This document shows positions 36,642 to 45,507 of a stretch of 45,507 bases of DNA, in pieces. The translations under genes and the position numbers were made by a program. This stretch comes from Pseudomonadota bacterium. Lineage in GTDB: Bacteria; Pseudomonadota; Gammaproteobacteria; Burkholderiales; Methylophilaceae. Each line of letters begins with the position of its first letter. Position 1 is the first letter of the stretch. Under the pieces are notes generated by a model. That model had not been told where the DNA came from. It ran no database searches and saw only the letters and a list, made by a program, of their open reading frames with translations. The DNA lies in assembly GCA_029782295.1 (NCBI GenBank), contig JAKOVB010000168.1:233250-278756 (forward strand), written 5' to 3'.

Positions 36642-39026
36642 ATGCGCAGCGCCATCCTGGCGTTTGTGCTCGGGGTGTGGGGGCTGCAGCAGATGCCCCG
36701 GTTGCCCGATCCTGTCTGGGCGTTCATGGGTATCCTGCCAGCGGTTGTCTGGTGGATTCTGACTCGCCGCGAGGTCTCCTGCCTGTCTTGTCGTCGAGCT
36801 CTGGTGCTTGTGTTGGCAGCCGGTGCCGGTTTTTTCTTTGCCGCCGGCATGGCCATGCATCGGTTGGCCGATGACTTGCCTCAGGATTGGGAAGGTCGGG
36901 AAATCCGGCTGGTTGGCGTGGTGGCCTCACTGCCGCGGCTGCAGGAACGTGGCGAACGTTTCCTGTTCGACGTCGAAACGATCGAAACGCCTCAGGCGAC
37001 CGTGCCCCACCGCATTTCCATTGCCCGTTTTGCTACGGGGTTCCGTGCCCCAGTTCCGGAAAACAACTTCAAGAGCAGCTATCATCCGGGAGAGCGCTGG
37101 CGCCTGACCGTCAAGCTCAAACGCCCCCACGGCAGCTATAACCCGGACGGCTTCGACTTCGAAGCCTGGGCACTGGAACGCGACATCCGCGCTACTGGAT
37201 ATATTCGGCATGAGGCCACCAGTACCCGTCTGGATGCGCTGGTCTGGCGCCCGGGTTACCTGGTCGAGCGAGCACGGGAACGGGTACGGGACCATTTTCG
37301 TCGCGTACTGGGCGATGCGCCCTATACCGGGGTGCTGCTTGCGCTGGCGATCGGCGATGACGGCGGGATTGCGGCGAAGGACTGGCAAACCTTTCTGCGT
37401 ACCGGCGTCAACCATCTGATGAGCATTTCCGGCCTGCATGTGACCATGGTGGCGAGCCTGGCCTTCGGGCTGGTCTATGCGCTGTGGCGGCGCGTCGAGC
37501 GCCTGGCCTTGCGGTTGCCCGCCCGCAAGGCCGCAGCCCTGGCAGGGGTGCTGGCTGCAGGCGGCTATGCCCTGGTGGCGGGGTACGCTGTGCCGACGCA
37601 GCGTACCTTCTACATGCTGGCCGTCATCGCCGTTGCGCTCTGGTCCGGTCGGGCCGTGTCCATGTCGCATGTGTTGTGCTGGGCGTTGCTGGCGGTCGTC
37701 CTCATCGACCCTTGGGCCGTGCTGGCACCCGGTTTCTGGCTATCGTTCGGCGCGGTCGGCTTGCTGGTCTACGCCGGGAGTGCACGCCTTCGCCGTCCAC
37801 ACTGGTTGCACGAAGCCATCCATACCCAGTGGGTCGTGACATTGGGACTGTTGCCCCTATTGCTGGCCCTGTTCCAGCAGGTATCTGTCGTGTCCCCGCT
37901 CGCCAATGCCTTCGCCATCCCGGTGATCAGTCTGGTCGTGACTCCGCTGGCCCTGCTCGGCGCAATCGTGCCTGTGGATGCCTTGCTGCTGGCGGCGCAC
38001 GCGGTCATGGCTGGATGCATGGTCATGCTGGAGTGGTGTGCCGACCTCCCGGTGGCAGTCTGGCAGCAGCACGCGCCGCCGGCCTGGACTGTACTGGCAG
38101 GTTTCGGGGGCGTGCTATGGCTATTGCTGCCACGAGGTTTCCCGTTGCGCTGGCTCGGTGCAATCGCCCTGCTGCCGATGTTCCTGATCGTCCCTGAGCC
38201 GCCGGGGGCGGGCGAGTTGCGGGCGACGGTGCTGGATGTCGGCCAGGGGCTTGCCGTCGTGTTGCAAACAGAACATCACGCCATGCTGTATGACACCGGA
38301 CCCAGGTATTCGGAAGAGGCTGACAGTGGCAACCGCGTGATTCTGCCCTTCCTGAGAGCGGCGGGGATCGGTCGGCTGGACGGTCTGGTGCTGACGCATG
38401 ATGACAACGATCACACCGGTGGCGCAGCCTCGGTATTGCAGGGGGTTGCCGTGGACTGGCTGGCTTCCCCGCTGCCGGCAGGGCATGCGCTGTTGAAGGG
38501 GGTGCAGCGCGCCTTGCCCTGCTTTGCCGGTCAGGCCTGGCAGTGGGACGGGGTGCGCTTCGAGATGCTGCATCCGCTCTACGGGAGCTATGCGGATACC
38601 GATCTCAAGGACAATGACCGCGGCTGTGTGCTTCGGGTCGCGACGTCGCATGGCGTACTGCTGCTTCCGGCCGATATCGAGCGGATGTCCGAGTTGCAGT
38701 TGCTGGAAAGGAATCCTGAAGCGGTGGCGGCAGATGTCATCGTCGTTCCTCACCACGGCAGTAAGACCTCGTCCACACCTGACTTCGTCAGTCACGTGGC
38801 GCCGCGGGTGGCTGTATTTACCGTGGGCTACCGCAACCGTTTCCGCCACCCCAGACCCGAAGTGGTGCAGCGTTATGTCGATGCCGGCAGCAGGATCCTC
38901 CGCAGCGACTTGGATGGTGCCGTGCTGATCGAATTTGACCGAAAAGGCATCAGCCTGTCGAGGTGGCGTTCATCGCGGCCCCGATACTGGCAGGACAGGG
39001 TTGCCGAAAACAACGGCGCAGGCTAA
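36642..39026 (+). CDS. comEC: DNA internalization-related competence protein ComEC/Rec2
   Basis: 794 residues. Short membrane segments at the N-terminus, an OB-like DUF4131 region (about 65-200), the competence domain with HLMSISGLHVTMVASLAFG (about 265-283) and many membrane helices, then a metallo-beta-lactamase domain from about 525 with DVGQGLAVVLQ, LTHDDNDHTGG and VPHHGSKTSS. ComEC conducts single-stranded DNA across the inner membrane; the C-terminal domain may degrade the other strand. With pilT/pilU here this supports natural competence. It starts four bases after lolD. Confidence 0.95.
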   Translation: MRSAILAFVLGVWGLQQMPRLPDPVWAFMGILPAVVWWILTRREVSCLSCRRALVLVLAAGAGFFFAAGMAMHRLADDLPQDWEGREIRLVGVVASLPRLQERGERFLFDVETIETPQATVPHRISIARFATGFRAPVPENNFKSSYHPGERWRLTVKLKRPHGSYNPDGFDFEAWALERDIRATGYIRHEATSTRLDALVWRPGYLVERARERVRDHFRRVLGDAPYTGVLLALAIGDDGGIAAKDWQTFLRTGVNHLMSISGLHVTMVASLAFGLVYALWRRVERLALRLPARKAAALAGVLAAGGYALVAGYAVPTQRTFYMLAVIAVALWSGRAVSMSHVLCWALLAVVLIDPWAVLAPGFWLSFGAVGLLVYAGSARLRRPHWLHEAIHTQWVVTLGLLPLLLALFQQVSVVSPLANAFAIPVISLVVTPLALLGAIVPVDALLLAAHAVMAGCMVMLEWCADLPVAVWQQHAPPAWTVLAGFGGVLWLLLPRGFPLRWLGAIALLPMFLIVPEPPGAGELRATVLDVGQGLAVVLQTEHHAMLYDTGPRYSEEADSGNRVILPFLRAAGIGRLDGLVLTHDDNDHTGGAASVLQGVAVDWLASPLPAGHALLKGVQRALPCFAGQAWQWDGVRFEMLHPLYGSYADTDLKDNDRGCVLRVATSHGVLLLPADIERMSELQLLERNPEAVAADVIVVPHHGSKTSSTPDFVSHVAPRVAVFTVGYRNRFRHPRPEVVQRYVDAGSRILRSDLDGAVLIEFDRKGISLSRWRSSRPRYWQDRVAENNGAG

Positions 39027-39062
39027 AGTAGCGCGAATTTTCAGGATTAAGGAACTTCCATC

Positions 39063-39668
39063 GTGTGGAGCATCATTGAAGCGGCCGGCTGGCCGATCTG
39101 GCCATTGATTTTTGCCTCTGTAGTGTCGCTGGCGATCATTGCCGAGCGTTTCTACAGCCTGCGCGACAGCGTCGTGGCGCCCAAGAACCTGCTGCCGGAA
39201 GTCCAGGAGTGGCTGGACAAGGGCACCGTGACCAAGGATGCCTGCGTAAGACTGGAAAACCATTCCCCGCTAGGCGAGATTTTCGCCAGTGCGCTCTGCA
39301 ACCAGGGCACCTCCCGCGAAGTGCTGAAGGAGGCGATCGAGGAATCCGGCCGCGCCGTCACCCACAAGCTGGAACGCTACCTCACCACGCTGGGCACCAT
39401 CGCTGCCGTCAGTCCGCTGCTGGGCCTGCTCGGTACCGTGATCGGCATGGTGGAACTGTTCGGAGCATTTACCGCTACCGGCCATGACGTGGCTCAGTTT
39501 GCCCGTGGGATTTCCGTCGCCCTCTACAACACCGCCATGGGTATCGTGGTCGCCGTTCCCAGCATGATCTTCTACCGACACTTCCGTGCCAAGGTAGATA
39601 GTCTGGTGGTCGAGATGGAACAGCAGGCGATCAAGCTGGTGGAAATCATCCACGGCGAACGCAAGTAA
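39063..39668 (+). CDS. exbB: MotA/TolQ/ExbB-type proton channel protein
   Basis: 201 residues from GTG 39063 (AAGGAA eight bases before). Three membrane segments: WPLIFASVVSLAIIAERFY near the start, a second around 115-140 with LTTLGTIAAVSPLLGLLGTVIGM, and a third around 165-185 with ISVALYNTAMGIVVAVPSM. ExbB energises TonB or envelope processes through the proton motive force with ExbD; TonB is not in the window. First gene of exbB-exbD-msbA-lpxK-ycaR-kdsB. Confidence 0.92.
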   Translation: MWSIIEAAGWPIWPLIFASVVSLAIIAERFYSLRDSVVAPKNLLPEVQEWLDKGTVTKDACVRLENHSPLGEIFASALCNQGTSREVLKEAIEESGRAVTHKLERYLTTLGTIAAVSPLLGLLGTVIGMVELFGAFTATGHDVAQFARGISVALYNTAMGIVVAVPSMIFYRHFRAKVDSLVVEMEQQAIKLVEIIHGERK

Positions 39669-39698
39669 TTCAGCCAAGCAACTCGGGAAAGACAGCGC

Positions 39699-40112
39699 AT
39701 GGACTTCCGCCGCGGCAGAAAGCACGAAGAACTCGAAATCAACCTGGTGCCGTTGATCGACGTGCTGCTCGTCATCATCATCTTCCTGGTGGTCAGCGCC
39801 ACGTTCTCGCGCATCAACGAACTGCAGATCAACCTGCCGACCGCCGAAGCCAACGCACCGCAGGAAAAGCCGCTGGTGATCAATGTCGGCATCGATGCCT
39901 TCGGCCATTACACCATCAATAACACGGCGCTCGCTGATGTGACCGTCGAGGGGATCATGACCGCCCTGCGCAAGGCTGCCGGCAATGGCAAGGAGCCGAC
40001 CATCATCATCAACGCGGATGCCAAGACGACCCACCAGACCGTGGTGAATGTCATGGAAGCTTCGCGTCAGGCCGGTTACACCCATATCACCTTTGCGACC
40101 CAGGCCCAGTAA
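39699..40112 (+). CDS. exbD: ExbD/TolR family protein
   Basis: 137 residues. One membrane segment (about 19-37) with the proton-path Asp in NLVPLIDVLLVIIIFLVV, followed by a periplasmic domain. Partner of exbB, 30 bp downstream. exbBD next to msbA is also seen in other beta- and gammaproteobacteria. Confidence 0.93.
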   Translation: MDFRRGRKHEELEINLVPLIDVLLVIIIFLVVSATFSRINELQINLPTAEANAPQEKPLVINVGIDAFGHYTINNTALADVTVEGIMTALRKAAGNGKEPTIIINADAKTTHQTVVNVMEASRQAGYTHITFATQAQ

Positions 40113-40131
40113 CACCGTTCAGCAGTCGCTG

Positions 40132-41868
40132 ATGCCTAACTCGACACCCCCATCCCCTAGCGCGAAAACCCTGTACCTGCGCCTGTTGGGCTATGCCCTG
40201 CGTTTCTGGCCGGTGTTTGCCGCCAGCGTTGCGGGCATGGCCGTATACTCCCTCACCAACACCGGCTTCCTCTGGGCGATCAAGACGGTGACGGACGACG
40301 GTTTCGTGCATCAGAATCCTGACAAACTGGGCTTGCTGCCCTGGTTGTTGTTCTCTTTGCTCAGCCTGCGTGCGCTATCAGGGTTCGCTTCCAACTTTGG
40401 CATGCGCTGGGTGGAGCGTCGCACCGTCGAGGCGATCCGGCTGGATGCGTTTCGCCGCCTGATGACGTTGCCTGTCAGCTTCTTCGATGCCAATTCTGCC
40501 GGCGTGGTGACCTCCAAGCTCACTTACGACACGGAACAAATGGCCAGCGCGTCGACCAAGGTAGTGATCCCGGTCGTGCGGGATTCACTGACGATCGTCG
40601 GTCTGCTTGGCTACATGATTTACCTCAACTGGCACCTCACCCTGATTTTTGTCGTGATGGCGCCGGTGATGGCGTTCTATCTGCGACGCCGTACACCCTA
40701 CCTGCGCCAGGCCGGCAAGCAGGTGCAGGAGTCGGTCGGTGAAATGACCAAGGCGCTGGAGGAGTCGGTTTCCGGTCAGCGCGTCGTCAAGATTTTCGGT
40801 GGGGCCGAATACGAAAACCAGCGCTTCGCAAAGGCGGTCGGCACTAACCGGCGCGCGCAGATTCGTCTGGGTCGCATGTCGGGCACCAACAGTATGGTGG
40901 TTGAAATCATCGCCGCTGCCGCGCTTTCATGGATCGTGTATTACGCCGTAGGAAAGTTCACCGCCGGGGAATTCGCCGCTTTTGTGGGGGCGGTGCTCAT
41001 GCTGATCGCGCCGATCAAGAGCCTGACGAATCTGAATGAAGTTCTGCAGGTCGGTTTGGCCGCGGCGCAGAGCGTGTTTGGCCTGATGGACAGTGTCCCG
41101 GAGCAGAATGAAGGCGAGCGACAACTGCAGCGCGCACAGGGGGAAATCGAGTTCCGCCACGTCAATTTGCGCTATGAGAATGCCAAGCGCGACGCGTTGC
41201 ATGAGTTGAATTTCGTGGTCAAGCCGGGTGAAAAGGTCGCTCTGGTCGGCCGCTCCGGCGGCGGCAAAAGTTCGCTGGTGAATTTGCTTCCCCGTTTTTA
41301 CGAGTTGCAGCAAGGGCTGATCCTGCTCGATGGCATCGATATTCGCGCGTTGGAACTGCAAAGCCTGCGCACTCAGTTTGCCCTGGTCAGCCAGGATGTC
41401 GTCCTGTTCAATGATACGGTGTTCAACAACATCGCCTATGGTGCCTTGCGTGGCGCCAGCGAGGAACAGGTGATCGCTGCCGCCAAGGCTGCCTATGCCT
41501 GGGAGTTCATCCAGCAATTACCGGGCGGGCTGCAGAGCGAAATCGGCGATCGCGGCGTCAGGCTTTCCGGCGGCCAGCGCCAACGTCTGGCCATCGCCCG
41601 GGCCATCCTCAAGGATGCGCCGGTATTGCTGCTGGACGAGGCCACATCTGCACTCGACACCGAGTCTGAAAAACACGTGCAGGCTGCGCTGGATCATCTG
41701 ATGCAGGACCGCACCACGCTCATCATCGCGCACCGCCTGTCTACCATCGAGAATGCCGACCGCATCCTGGTGATGGAGAAGGGCGAGATCGTGGAGTCCG
41801 GCACGCACGCCGAACTGCTGGCGAACAGTGCCCATTACGCCAGGCTGTATCAGAAACAGTTCCACTGA
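40132..41868 (+). CDS. msbA: Lipid A flippase MsbA
   Basis: 578 residues from ATG 40132; upstream frame overlaps exbD and is not used. Six membrane helices in the first 320 residues, with SFFDANSAGVVTSKLTYD, a motif typical of ABC exporters (coupling helix region), then the ATPase: Walker A GRSGGGKSS, signature LSGGQRQRLAIARA, LLLDEATSALD and AHRLSTIENAD. It flips lipid A-core across the inner membrane. Two bases before lpxK. Confidence 0.95.
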   Translation: MPNSTPPSPSAKTLYLRLLGYALRFWPVFAASVAGMAVYSLTNTGFLWAIKTVTDDGFVHQNPDKLGLLPWLLFSLLSLRALSGFASNFGMRWVERRTVEAIRLDAFRRLMTLPVSFFDANSAGVVTSKLTYDTEQMASASTKVVIPVVRDSLTIVGLLGYMIYLNWHLTLIFVVMAPVMAFYLRRRTPYLRQAGKQVQESVGEMTKALEESVSGQRVVKIFGGAEYENQRFAKAVGTNRRAQIRLGRMSGTNSMVVEIIAAAALSWIVYYAVGKFTAGEFAAFVGAVLMLIAPIKSLTNLNEVLQVGLAAAQSVFGLMDSVPEQNEGERQLQRAQGEIEFRHVNLRYENAKRDALHELNFVVKPGEKVALVGRSGGGKSSLVNLLPRFYELQQGLILLDGIDIRALELQSLRTQFALVSQDVVLFNDTVFNNIAYGALRGASEEQVIAAAKAAYAWEFIQQLPGGLQSEIGDRGVRLSGGQRQRLAIARAILKDAPVLLLDEATSALDTESEKHVQAALDHLMQDRTTLIIAHRLSTIENADRILVMEKGEIVESGTHAELLANSAHYARLYQKQFH

Positions 41869-41869
41869 C

Positions 41870-42859
41870 ATGATGCGCTGGCTGGAGCGGCAATGGTATC
41901 GGGACGGCCTGTGCGTGCGCCTGCTGATGCCGCTGTCCGGCTTGCTGGGTCTGCTGGTCTCGTCGAGGCGCTTCCTTTACCGTTGCGGCTGGCTTGCCAG
42001 TTGGCGCGCGCCGGTCCCTGTCATCGTCGTCGGCAACATCAGCGTGGGCGGGACTGGTAAGACGCCGCTGGTGTTGTGGCTGGTCGATTTCCTCAAGTCC
42101 TGCGGCTACCACCCGGGCATCGTCAGTCGTGGGTATGGGGGGCGCGTGGCATCCGTGGCTGAAGTCATCCCCCATGGTGATCCGGCTTTCTTCGGCGATG
42201 AACCCAGCCTGATGGCGCGCCGTGCTGCCTGTCCCGTGTTCGTTGGCCGTGATCGCCCGGCCGCGGCCCGGGCCTTGCTGGACACGTACCCGGAATGCGA
42301 TGTTCTGGTGTGCGACGATGGCTTGCAGCATTACGCATTGCAGCGGGATGTGGAAATCGTCGTGGTCGATGGTGAACGTTTGTACGGTAACGGTGCCCTG
42401 ATGCCGGCCGGTCCCCTGCGGGAGCCCCTTGCTCGCCTGGCTGAAGTGGATGCGGTGGTCGTTAACGGCGGAGCGGTCGCCCCGCGGGCAGGGGAATTCA
42501 GCATGGTCCTGGGAGGCCACCGTTTTTATCGCCTTGCAGATCAGCAATCATCCGCCACTGCGGCCGACTTTGCTGGAAAGCGTGTCCATGCCATCGCCGG
42601 CATCGGGCACCCGTCCCGTTTCTTCAACCACCTCAGGGCCATGGGGCTCGAGGTCACCGAGCATGCGTTCCCGGATCACCACGCGTTCGTCGGCGGGGAT
42701 TTGCAAATCAGTGGGGCCGACGCCATACTGATGACCGAAAAAGATGCGGTGAAATGTTTTGGTTTTGCACCGGCTCATGCCTGGTACCTGCCCGTGAACG
42801 CAGAGGTACAGGGTGTTTTGGGCGAAAAGATTCTGGAAAAAATTTCGAAGGTACCCTGA
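41870..42859 (+). CDS. lpxK: Tetraacyldisaccharide 4'-kinase
   Basis: 329 residues from ATG 41870 (an ATG at 41873 follows at once). The P-loop region reads [25 protein letters not shown]-type [14 protein letters not shown]-like [10 protein letters not shown] and [11 protein letters not shown] are family marks. It phosphorylates the 4' position of lipid A precursor. Stop overlaps the next start by one base. Confidence 0.95.
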   Translation: MMRWLERQWYRDGLCVRLLMPLSGLLGLLVSSRRFLYRCGWLASWRAPVPVIVVGNISVGGTGKTPLVLWLVDFLKSCGYHPGIVSRGYGGRVASVAEVIPHGDPAFFGDEPSLMARRAACPVFVGRDRPAAARALLDTYPECDVLVCDDGLQHYALQRDVEIVVVDGERLYGNGALMPAGPLREPLARLAEVDAVVVNGGAVAPRAGEFSMVLGGHRFYRLADQQSSATAADFAGKRVHAIAGIGHPSRFFNHLRAMGLEVTEHAFPDHHAFVGGDLQISGADAILMTEKDAVKCFGFAPAHAWYLPVNAEVQGVLGEKILEKISKVP

Positions 42860-43038
42860 TGGATTCTAAACTGCTTGAAATTCTGGTCTGCCCGTTGTGC
42901 AAAGGGCCGTTGGTCTACAAAAAGCCTGAGCAGGAACTGGTTTGCCGCCCATGCCGGTTGGCCTATCCGGTGAAGGACGGCATTCCCGTCATGCTGGAAG
43001 ACGACGCCCGTAAATTGCCTGCCGACGAAGAGGTCTGA
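42859..43038 (+). CDS. ycaR: Trm112-like small zinc-ribbon protein YcaR
   Basis: 59 residues. [18 protein letters not shown], then [18 protein letters not shown]: two CxxC pairs with the second now CRPC, and the Trm112p domain. Function in bacteria is unclear. It sits between lpxK and kdsB as in enteric bacteria, with one-base overlaps (TGATG) on both sides. Confidence 0.93.
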   Translation: MDSKLLEILVCPLCKGPLVYKKPEQELVCRPCRLAYPVKDGIPVMLEDDARKLPADEEV

Positions 43039-43802
43039 TGCGCGGTTTCAAGGTGGTCATTCCTGCCCGGCACGCTTCGACCCGTTTGCCAGGCAAGCCC
43101 TTGCTCGAGATCGCCGGCAAACCCATGGTGGTGCGCGTGGCGGAAAAGGCGGCGATGAGCGGTGCGGATGAAATCTGCGTTGCCACCGATCATGCAGGCA
43201 TCGCCGAGGCAGTTTCCCGGCATGGTTATGCCGTGGTGATGACCCGGGCCGATCATCCTTCCGGTACTGACCGCATTGCAGAAGTGGTTCGCAAGCAAGG
43301 CTGGGGAGACGAAGAGATTATCGTCAATGTACAGGGCGATGAACCGCTGATCGATGCCAAACTGATCCGTGAGGTCGCTGAGAACCTTGCGGGGCACCCC
43401 GAGGCCGCCATGGCCACCGCCAGCCATCCGATCCACGACAAGGATGCCGTTTTCAATCCCAACGTCGTCAAGGTCGTGGCCGACAAGAACGGGTACGCCC
43501 TTTACTTCAGTCGTGCGCCCATTCCTTATGCTCGTGACGCCTACGCTGCCGGCGAGGGAGTGCCTCCAGGCTTGTCCGTGCAGCGTCATATTGGCATTTA
43601 TGCCTATCGTGCAGGATTTCTCAATACCTATTCAGCCTTGGCGCCGGCGGCCATCGAGACGTTCGAGTCTCTGGAGCAATTGCGGGTCCTCTGGCACGGT
43701 TACAGGATCAGTGTGGCAGTGACGGAACATGCGCCTGCCGCCGGGGTCGACACCCCAGAGGACCTTGAGCGCGTACGCCGTATTTTCTCTTCCGCCACCT
43801 GA
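43038..43802 (+). CDS. kdsB: 3-deoxy-manno-octulosonate cytidylyltransferase
   Basis: 254 residues. It activates KDO with CTP for lipopolysaccharide inner core. [19 protein letters not shown] at the N-terminus is the nucleotide loop; [33 protein letters not shown] and the ending [14 protein letters not shown] are typical. Last gene of the exbB-kdsB unit. Confidence 0.96.
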   Translation: MRGFKVVIPARHASTRLPGKPLLEIAGKPMVVRVAEKAAMSGADEICVATDHAGIAEAVSRHGYAVVMTRADHPSGTDRIAEVVRKQGWGDEEIIVNVQGDEPLIDAKLIREVAENLAGHPEAAMATASHPIHDKDAVFNPNVVKVVADKNGYALYFSRAPIPYARDAYAAGEGVPPGLSVQRHIGIYAYRAGFLNTYSALAPAAIETFESLEQLRVLWHGYRISVAVTEHAPAAGVDTPEDLERVRRIFSSAT

Positions 43803-43848
43803 CATCCTGGAGTAATCTAACCCTCTTGTTTGCTTGCAGGAGAGTGTC

Positions 43849-45114
43849 GTGGCCAAACCCAGAAATGCCTTTTACGCTCAGTCCGGTGGTGTCACCGCCG
43901 TCATCAACGCCTCTGCGTGCGGTGTCATCGAAACGGCTCGCAAACATAAGGACAAGATCGGCAAAGTCTACGCCGGCCGTAACGGCATCATCGGCGCGTT
44001 GACCGAAGACCTGATCGACACCGGCAAGGAATCCAGAAAGGATATCGCCGCCTTGCGCCATACCCCGGGCGGAGCCTTTGGGTCCTGCCGGTACAAACTC
44101 AAGGGGCTGGAAGAAAGTAAGGCCGAATATGAGCGTCTGATTGAGGTATTCAAGGCACATAACATCGGATACTTCTTTTATAACGGTGGTGGCGACTCGG
44201 CCGACACCTGCCTGAAAGTGTCCCAGCTTTCCGCCAGAATGGGCTACCCCATCCAGGCCATCCATGTTCCCAAGACGGTAGACAACGATCTGCCTATCAC
44301 TGATTGCTGTCCCGGTTTTGCCTCCGCTGCCAAGTACATCGCCACGTCGGTCCGCGAGGCCAGCCTGGATGTGGCCTCCATGGCCAAGACCTCGACCAAG
44401 ATCTTCGTGCTGGAAGTCATGGGGCGGCATGCCGGATGGATTGCCGCAGCCGGCGGCCTGGCTTCCGATGATCGCTGTGAATTGCCGATTGTGATTCTCT
44501 TTCCTGAGATTCCATTTCAACAGGAAAAATTCCTGGCTAAAGTTGATGCCATGGTCAGGAAGTACGGCTATTGTTCAGTCGTCGTATCCGAGGGGGTGCG
44601 GAATCCGGAAGGGCAATTCCTCTCCGATCAGGGTATCAAGGACGCATTCGGGCACTCGCAACTGGGTGGGGTTGCCCCGACGGTTGCCAACATCATCAAG
44701 GACGGCTTGGGTTACCGATATCACTGGGCAGTTGCCGATTACTTGCAGCGTGCCGCCCGCCACATCGCCTCGGCTGCTGATGTGGCGCATGCATACGCCT
44801 TGGGCAAGGCCGCTGTCGAATTGGCGCTGGCTGGCGAGAATGCGGTTATGCCGACCATCGTGCGACTGTCCGACAAACCTTACCGGTGGGAATTGGGTGT
44901 GGCGCCGCTGGAGCGGGTGGCCAACGTCGAAAAGAAGATGCCGCGAAACTTCATTACCCGCGATGGATTCGGTATTACCGCCAAGGGGCGTGAATATCTA
45001 CTGCCTCTGATCAGGGGGGAGGATTACCCACCATACCGCAAAGGCTTGCCAGAGTATGTTCGTCTGCGGAATGAGGGGGTCAGAAAGAAACTGGAGACAG
45101 AATTCAAGCTGTAA
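43849..45114 (+). CDS. pfp: Pyrophosphate-dependent 6-phosphofructokinase
   Basis: 421 residues from GTG 43849, which AGGAG precedes by eight bases; the TTG farther up lacks a site. QSGGVTAVINASACG opens the fold, NGGGDSADT is the phosphate-donor loop with Asp where ATP enzymes have Gly in GGDGS, and PKTVDNDLPITDCCPGF is the PPi-PFK signature. VMGRHAGWIA binds fructose 6-phosphate. It reversibly phosphorylates fructose 6-phosphate with PPi, for glycolysis or gluconeogenesis. This type is common in methylotrophs and in Nitrosomonas-like bacteria. Single gene. Confidence 0.93.
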   Translation: MAKPRNAFYAQSGGVTAVINASACGVIETARKHKDKIGKVYAGRNGIIGALTEDLIDTGKESRKDIAALRHTPGGAFGSCRYKLKGLEESKAEYERLIEVFKAHNIGYFFYNGGGDSADTCLKVSQLSARMGYPIQAIHVPKTVDNDLPITDCCPGFASAAKYIATSVREASLDVASMAKTSTKIFVLEVMGRHAGWIAAAGGLASDDRCELPIVILFPEIPFQQEKFLAKVDAMVRKYGYCSVVVSEGVRNPEGQFLSDQGIKDAFGHSQLGGVAPTVANIIKDGLGYRYHWAVADYLQRAARHIASAADVAHAYALGKAAVELALAGENAVMPTIVRLSDKPYRWELGVAPLERVANVEKKMPRNFITRDGFGITAKGREYLLPLIRGEDYPPYRKGLPEYVRLRNEGVRKKLETEFKL

Positions 45115-45120
45115 AGACTG

Positions 45121-45150
45121 TTGACACCCATCCTCGAGTCTTGCTATAGT
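45121..45150 (+). promoter_or_regulatory. Sigma-70-type promoter of the initiator tRNA
   Basis: TTGACA (45121-45126), 18-base spacer, TATAGT (45145-45150). The leader contains the dyad TCGACG (45159-45164) and CGTCGA (45184-45189), a likely precursor hairpin just before the tRNA. Confidence 0.8.
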
Positions 45151-45195
45151 CTCACCTCTCGACGGCAACAAGGTAGCAAACAACGTCGAATCGGA

Positions 45196-45272
45196 CGCGG
45201 GGTGGAGCAGTCTGGCAGCTCGTCGGGCTCATAACCCGAAGGTCACAGGTTCAAATCCTGTCCCCGCAACCA
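45196..45272 (+). tRNA. Initiator tRNA-fMet (anticodon CAT)
   Basis: 77 nucleotides with encoded CCA. The anticodon CAT is at 45230-45232, flanked by the TCGGG/CCCGA stem with its three G-C pairs. The acceptor stem has the unpaired C1-A72 that marks initiator tRNA: 5' CGCGGGG against 3' ACGCCCC. T-arm GGTTCAAATCC is normal. Confidence 0.97.
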
Positions 45273-45300
45273 GTCAACAAAATGAAAATTAGTTGTTGAC
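45273..45300 (+). repeat. Inverted repeat between the tRNA and the rRNA promoter
   Basis: GTCAACAA (45273-45280) and TTGTTGAC (45293-45300) are perfect 8-bp arms with a 12-base loop. The left arm begins right after the tRNA CCA and the right arm contains the -35 TTGAC of the rRNA promoter. It may serve as a processing or weak termination hairpin. Confidence 0.5.
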
Positions 45301-45323
45301 GATCCGGAAGAGGTCTGTATAAT
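45296..45323 (+). promoter_or_regulatory. rRNA operon promoter
   Basis: TTGACG (45296-45301), 16-base spacer, TATAAT (45318-45323), then GCGCACC, a GC-rich discriminator as in stringently controlled rrn P1 promoters. Transcription should start near 45330. Confidence 0.85.
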
Positions 45324-45335
45324 GCGCACCTCTTC
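45307..45335. promoter_or_regulatory. 8-bp dyad flanking the rrn -10 box
   Basis: GAAGAGGT (45307-45314) and ACCTCTTC (45328-45335) are perfect arms around a 13-base centre that holds TATAAT. The position would allow a regulator dimer to cover the -10 region, or the symmetry may only reflect a start-site structure. Confidence 0.4.
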
Positions 45336-45507
45336 GCTGCTGAGGCAGCAACTGCTCTTTAACAAACAGAACAACCGATGAGTGTGGGTACTTGTTGATG
45401 GGTGCATCACGAAGCGATTTATCGCTGAGTGGAACTCAGAATATAAGTGCTTACACTCAGATGAACCTAAGTTTTAAACCTAGATTCATTTGAAGTTTTA
45501 AGCCAAG
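45330..45507 (+). other. rRNA operon leader with boxA; 16S gene beyond the window
   Basis: The leader has a small hairpin GCTGC-TGAG-GCAGC (45336-45349), then boxA TGCTCTTTAACAA (45353-45365), the Nus-factor antitermination signal of rrn leaders. A longer pairing, GAGTGTGGGTACTT with AAGTGCTTACACTC (about 45380-45460), is probably part of the 16S processing stem. The window ends before the 16S start. Confidence 0.85.

Overview
The window comes from a Gram-negative proteobacterium, most likely a betaproteobacterium. Supporting evidence is the lipid A/KDO set (msbA-lpxK-ycaR-kdsB), LolCD, the YqgE-RuvX-PyrR-PyrB-PyrC' cluster, PilT/PilU beside YggS-ProC-YggT, a RibBA with a dead second domain, and a PPi-type phosphofructokinase. 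The order or genus cannot be fixed from this sequence; a Nitrosomonadales- or Rhodocyclales-like bacterium would fit. Coding density is high, many genes overlap by ATGA or TGATG, and no transposase, phage gene or CRISPR array was seen. It looks like core chromosome with one accessory-looking island (about 1.6-6.7 kb) and one palindromic element (34.4-34.7 kb).

Layout. 1-1617 (+): the end of a class II cyclic-nucleotide phosphodiesterase followed by a cyclic-nucleotide-binding/rhodanese protein. 1614-6444 (-): a pilin locus under a sigma-54 promoter. It holds a 59-residue prepilin that is almost only the N-terminal helix, a separate secreted 134-residue protein that could supply the missing globular half, a terminator, then an ABC-2 permease, a membrane-anchored unknown protein, an ABC ATPase and a Wzy/PglL-type O-ligase. 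6729-8192 (-): an MxaD-like SRPBCC protein and a YVTN beta-propeller. 8354-15654: rppH (+), then psd, ilvC-ilvH-ilvB, a GspE/PilB-type ATPase and nadC (-).

15705-28545: GST (+), yqhA, mnmA-nudJ and marC (-), yajL-maf-rng (+), a dynamin-like GTPase with yggU-yggT-proC-yggS (-), and pilT-pilU (+). 28580-34410 (-): DUF3617, pyrC', pyrB, pyrR, ruvX, yqgE, ribBA, ribE. 34412-34665: a 254-bp nested palindromic element. 34714-45114 (+): lolC-lolD-comEC, exbB-exbD-msbA-lpxK-ycaR-kdsB, pfp. 45121-45507 (+): initiator tRNA and the promoter and leader of an rRNA operon whose 16S gene lies beyond the window.

How it fits together. The envelope genes in 34.7-43.8 kb form a lipoprotein-sorting, lipid A flipping and KDO-activation block. 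The type IV pilus theme recurs in the split-pilin locus, the retraction ATPases PilT/PilU, a GspE/PilB-like ATPase and ComEC, the DNA-uptake channel. The split-pilin locus is the most unusual part: its two-gene pilin, sigma-54 promoter and downstream ABC exporter recall the Geobacter pilA-N/pilA-C region rather than a normal betaproteobacterial pilA.
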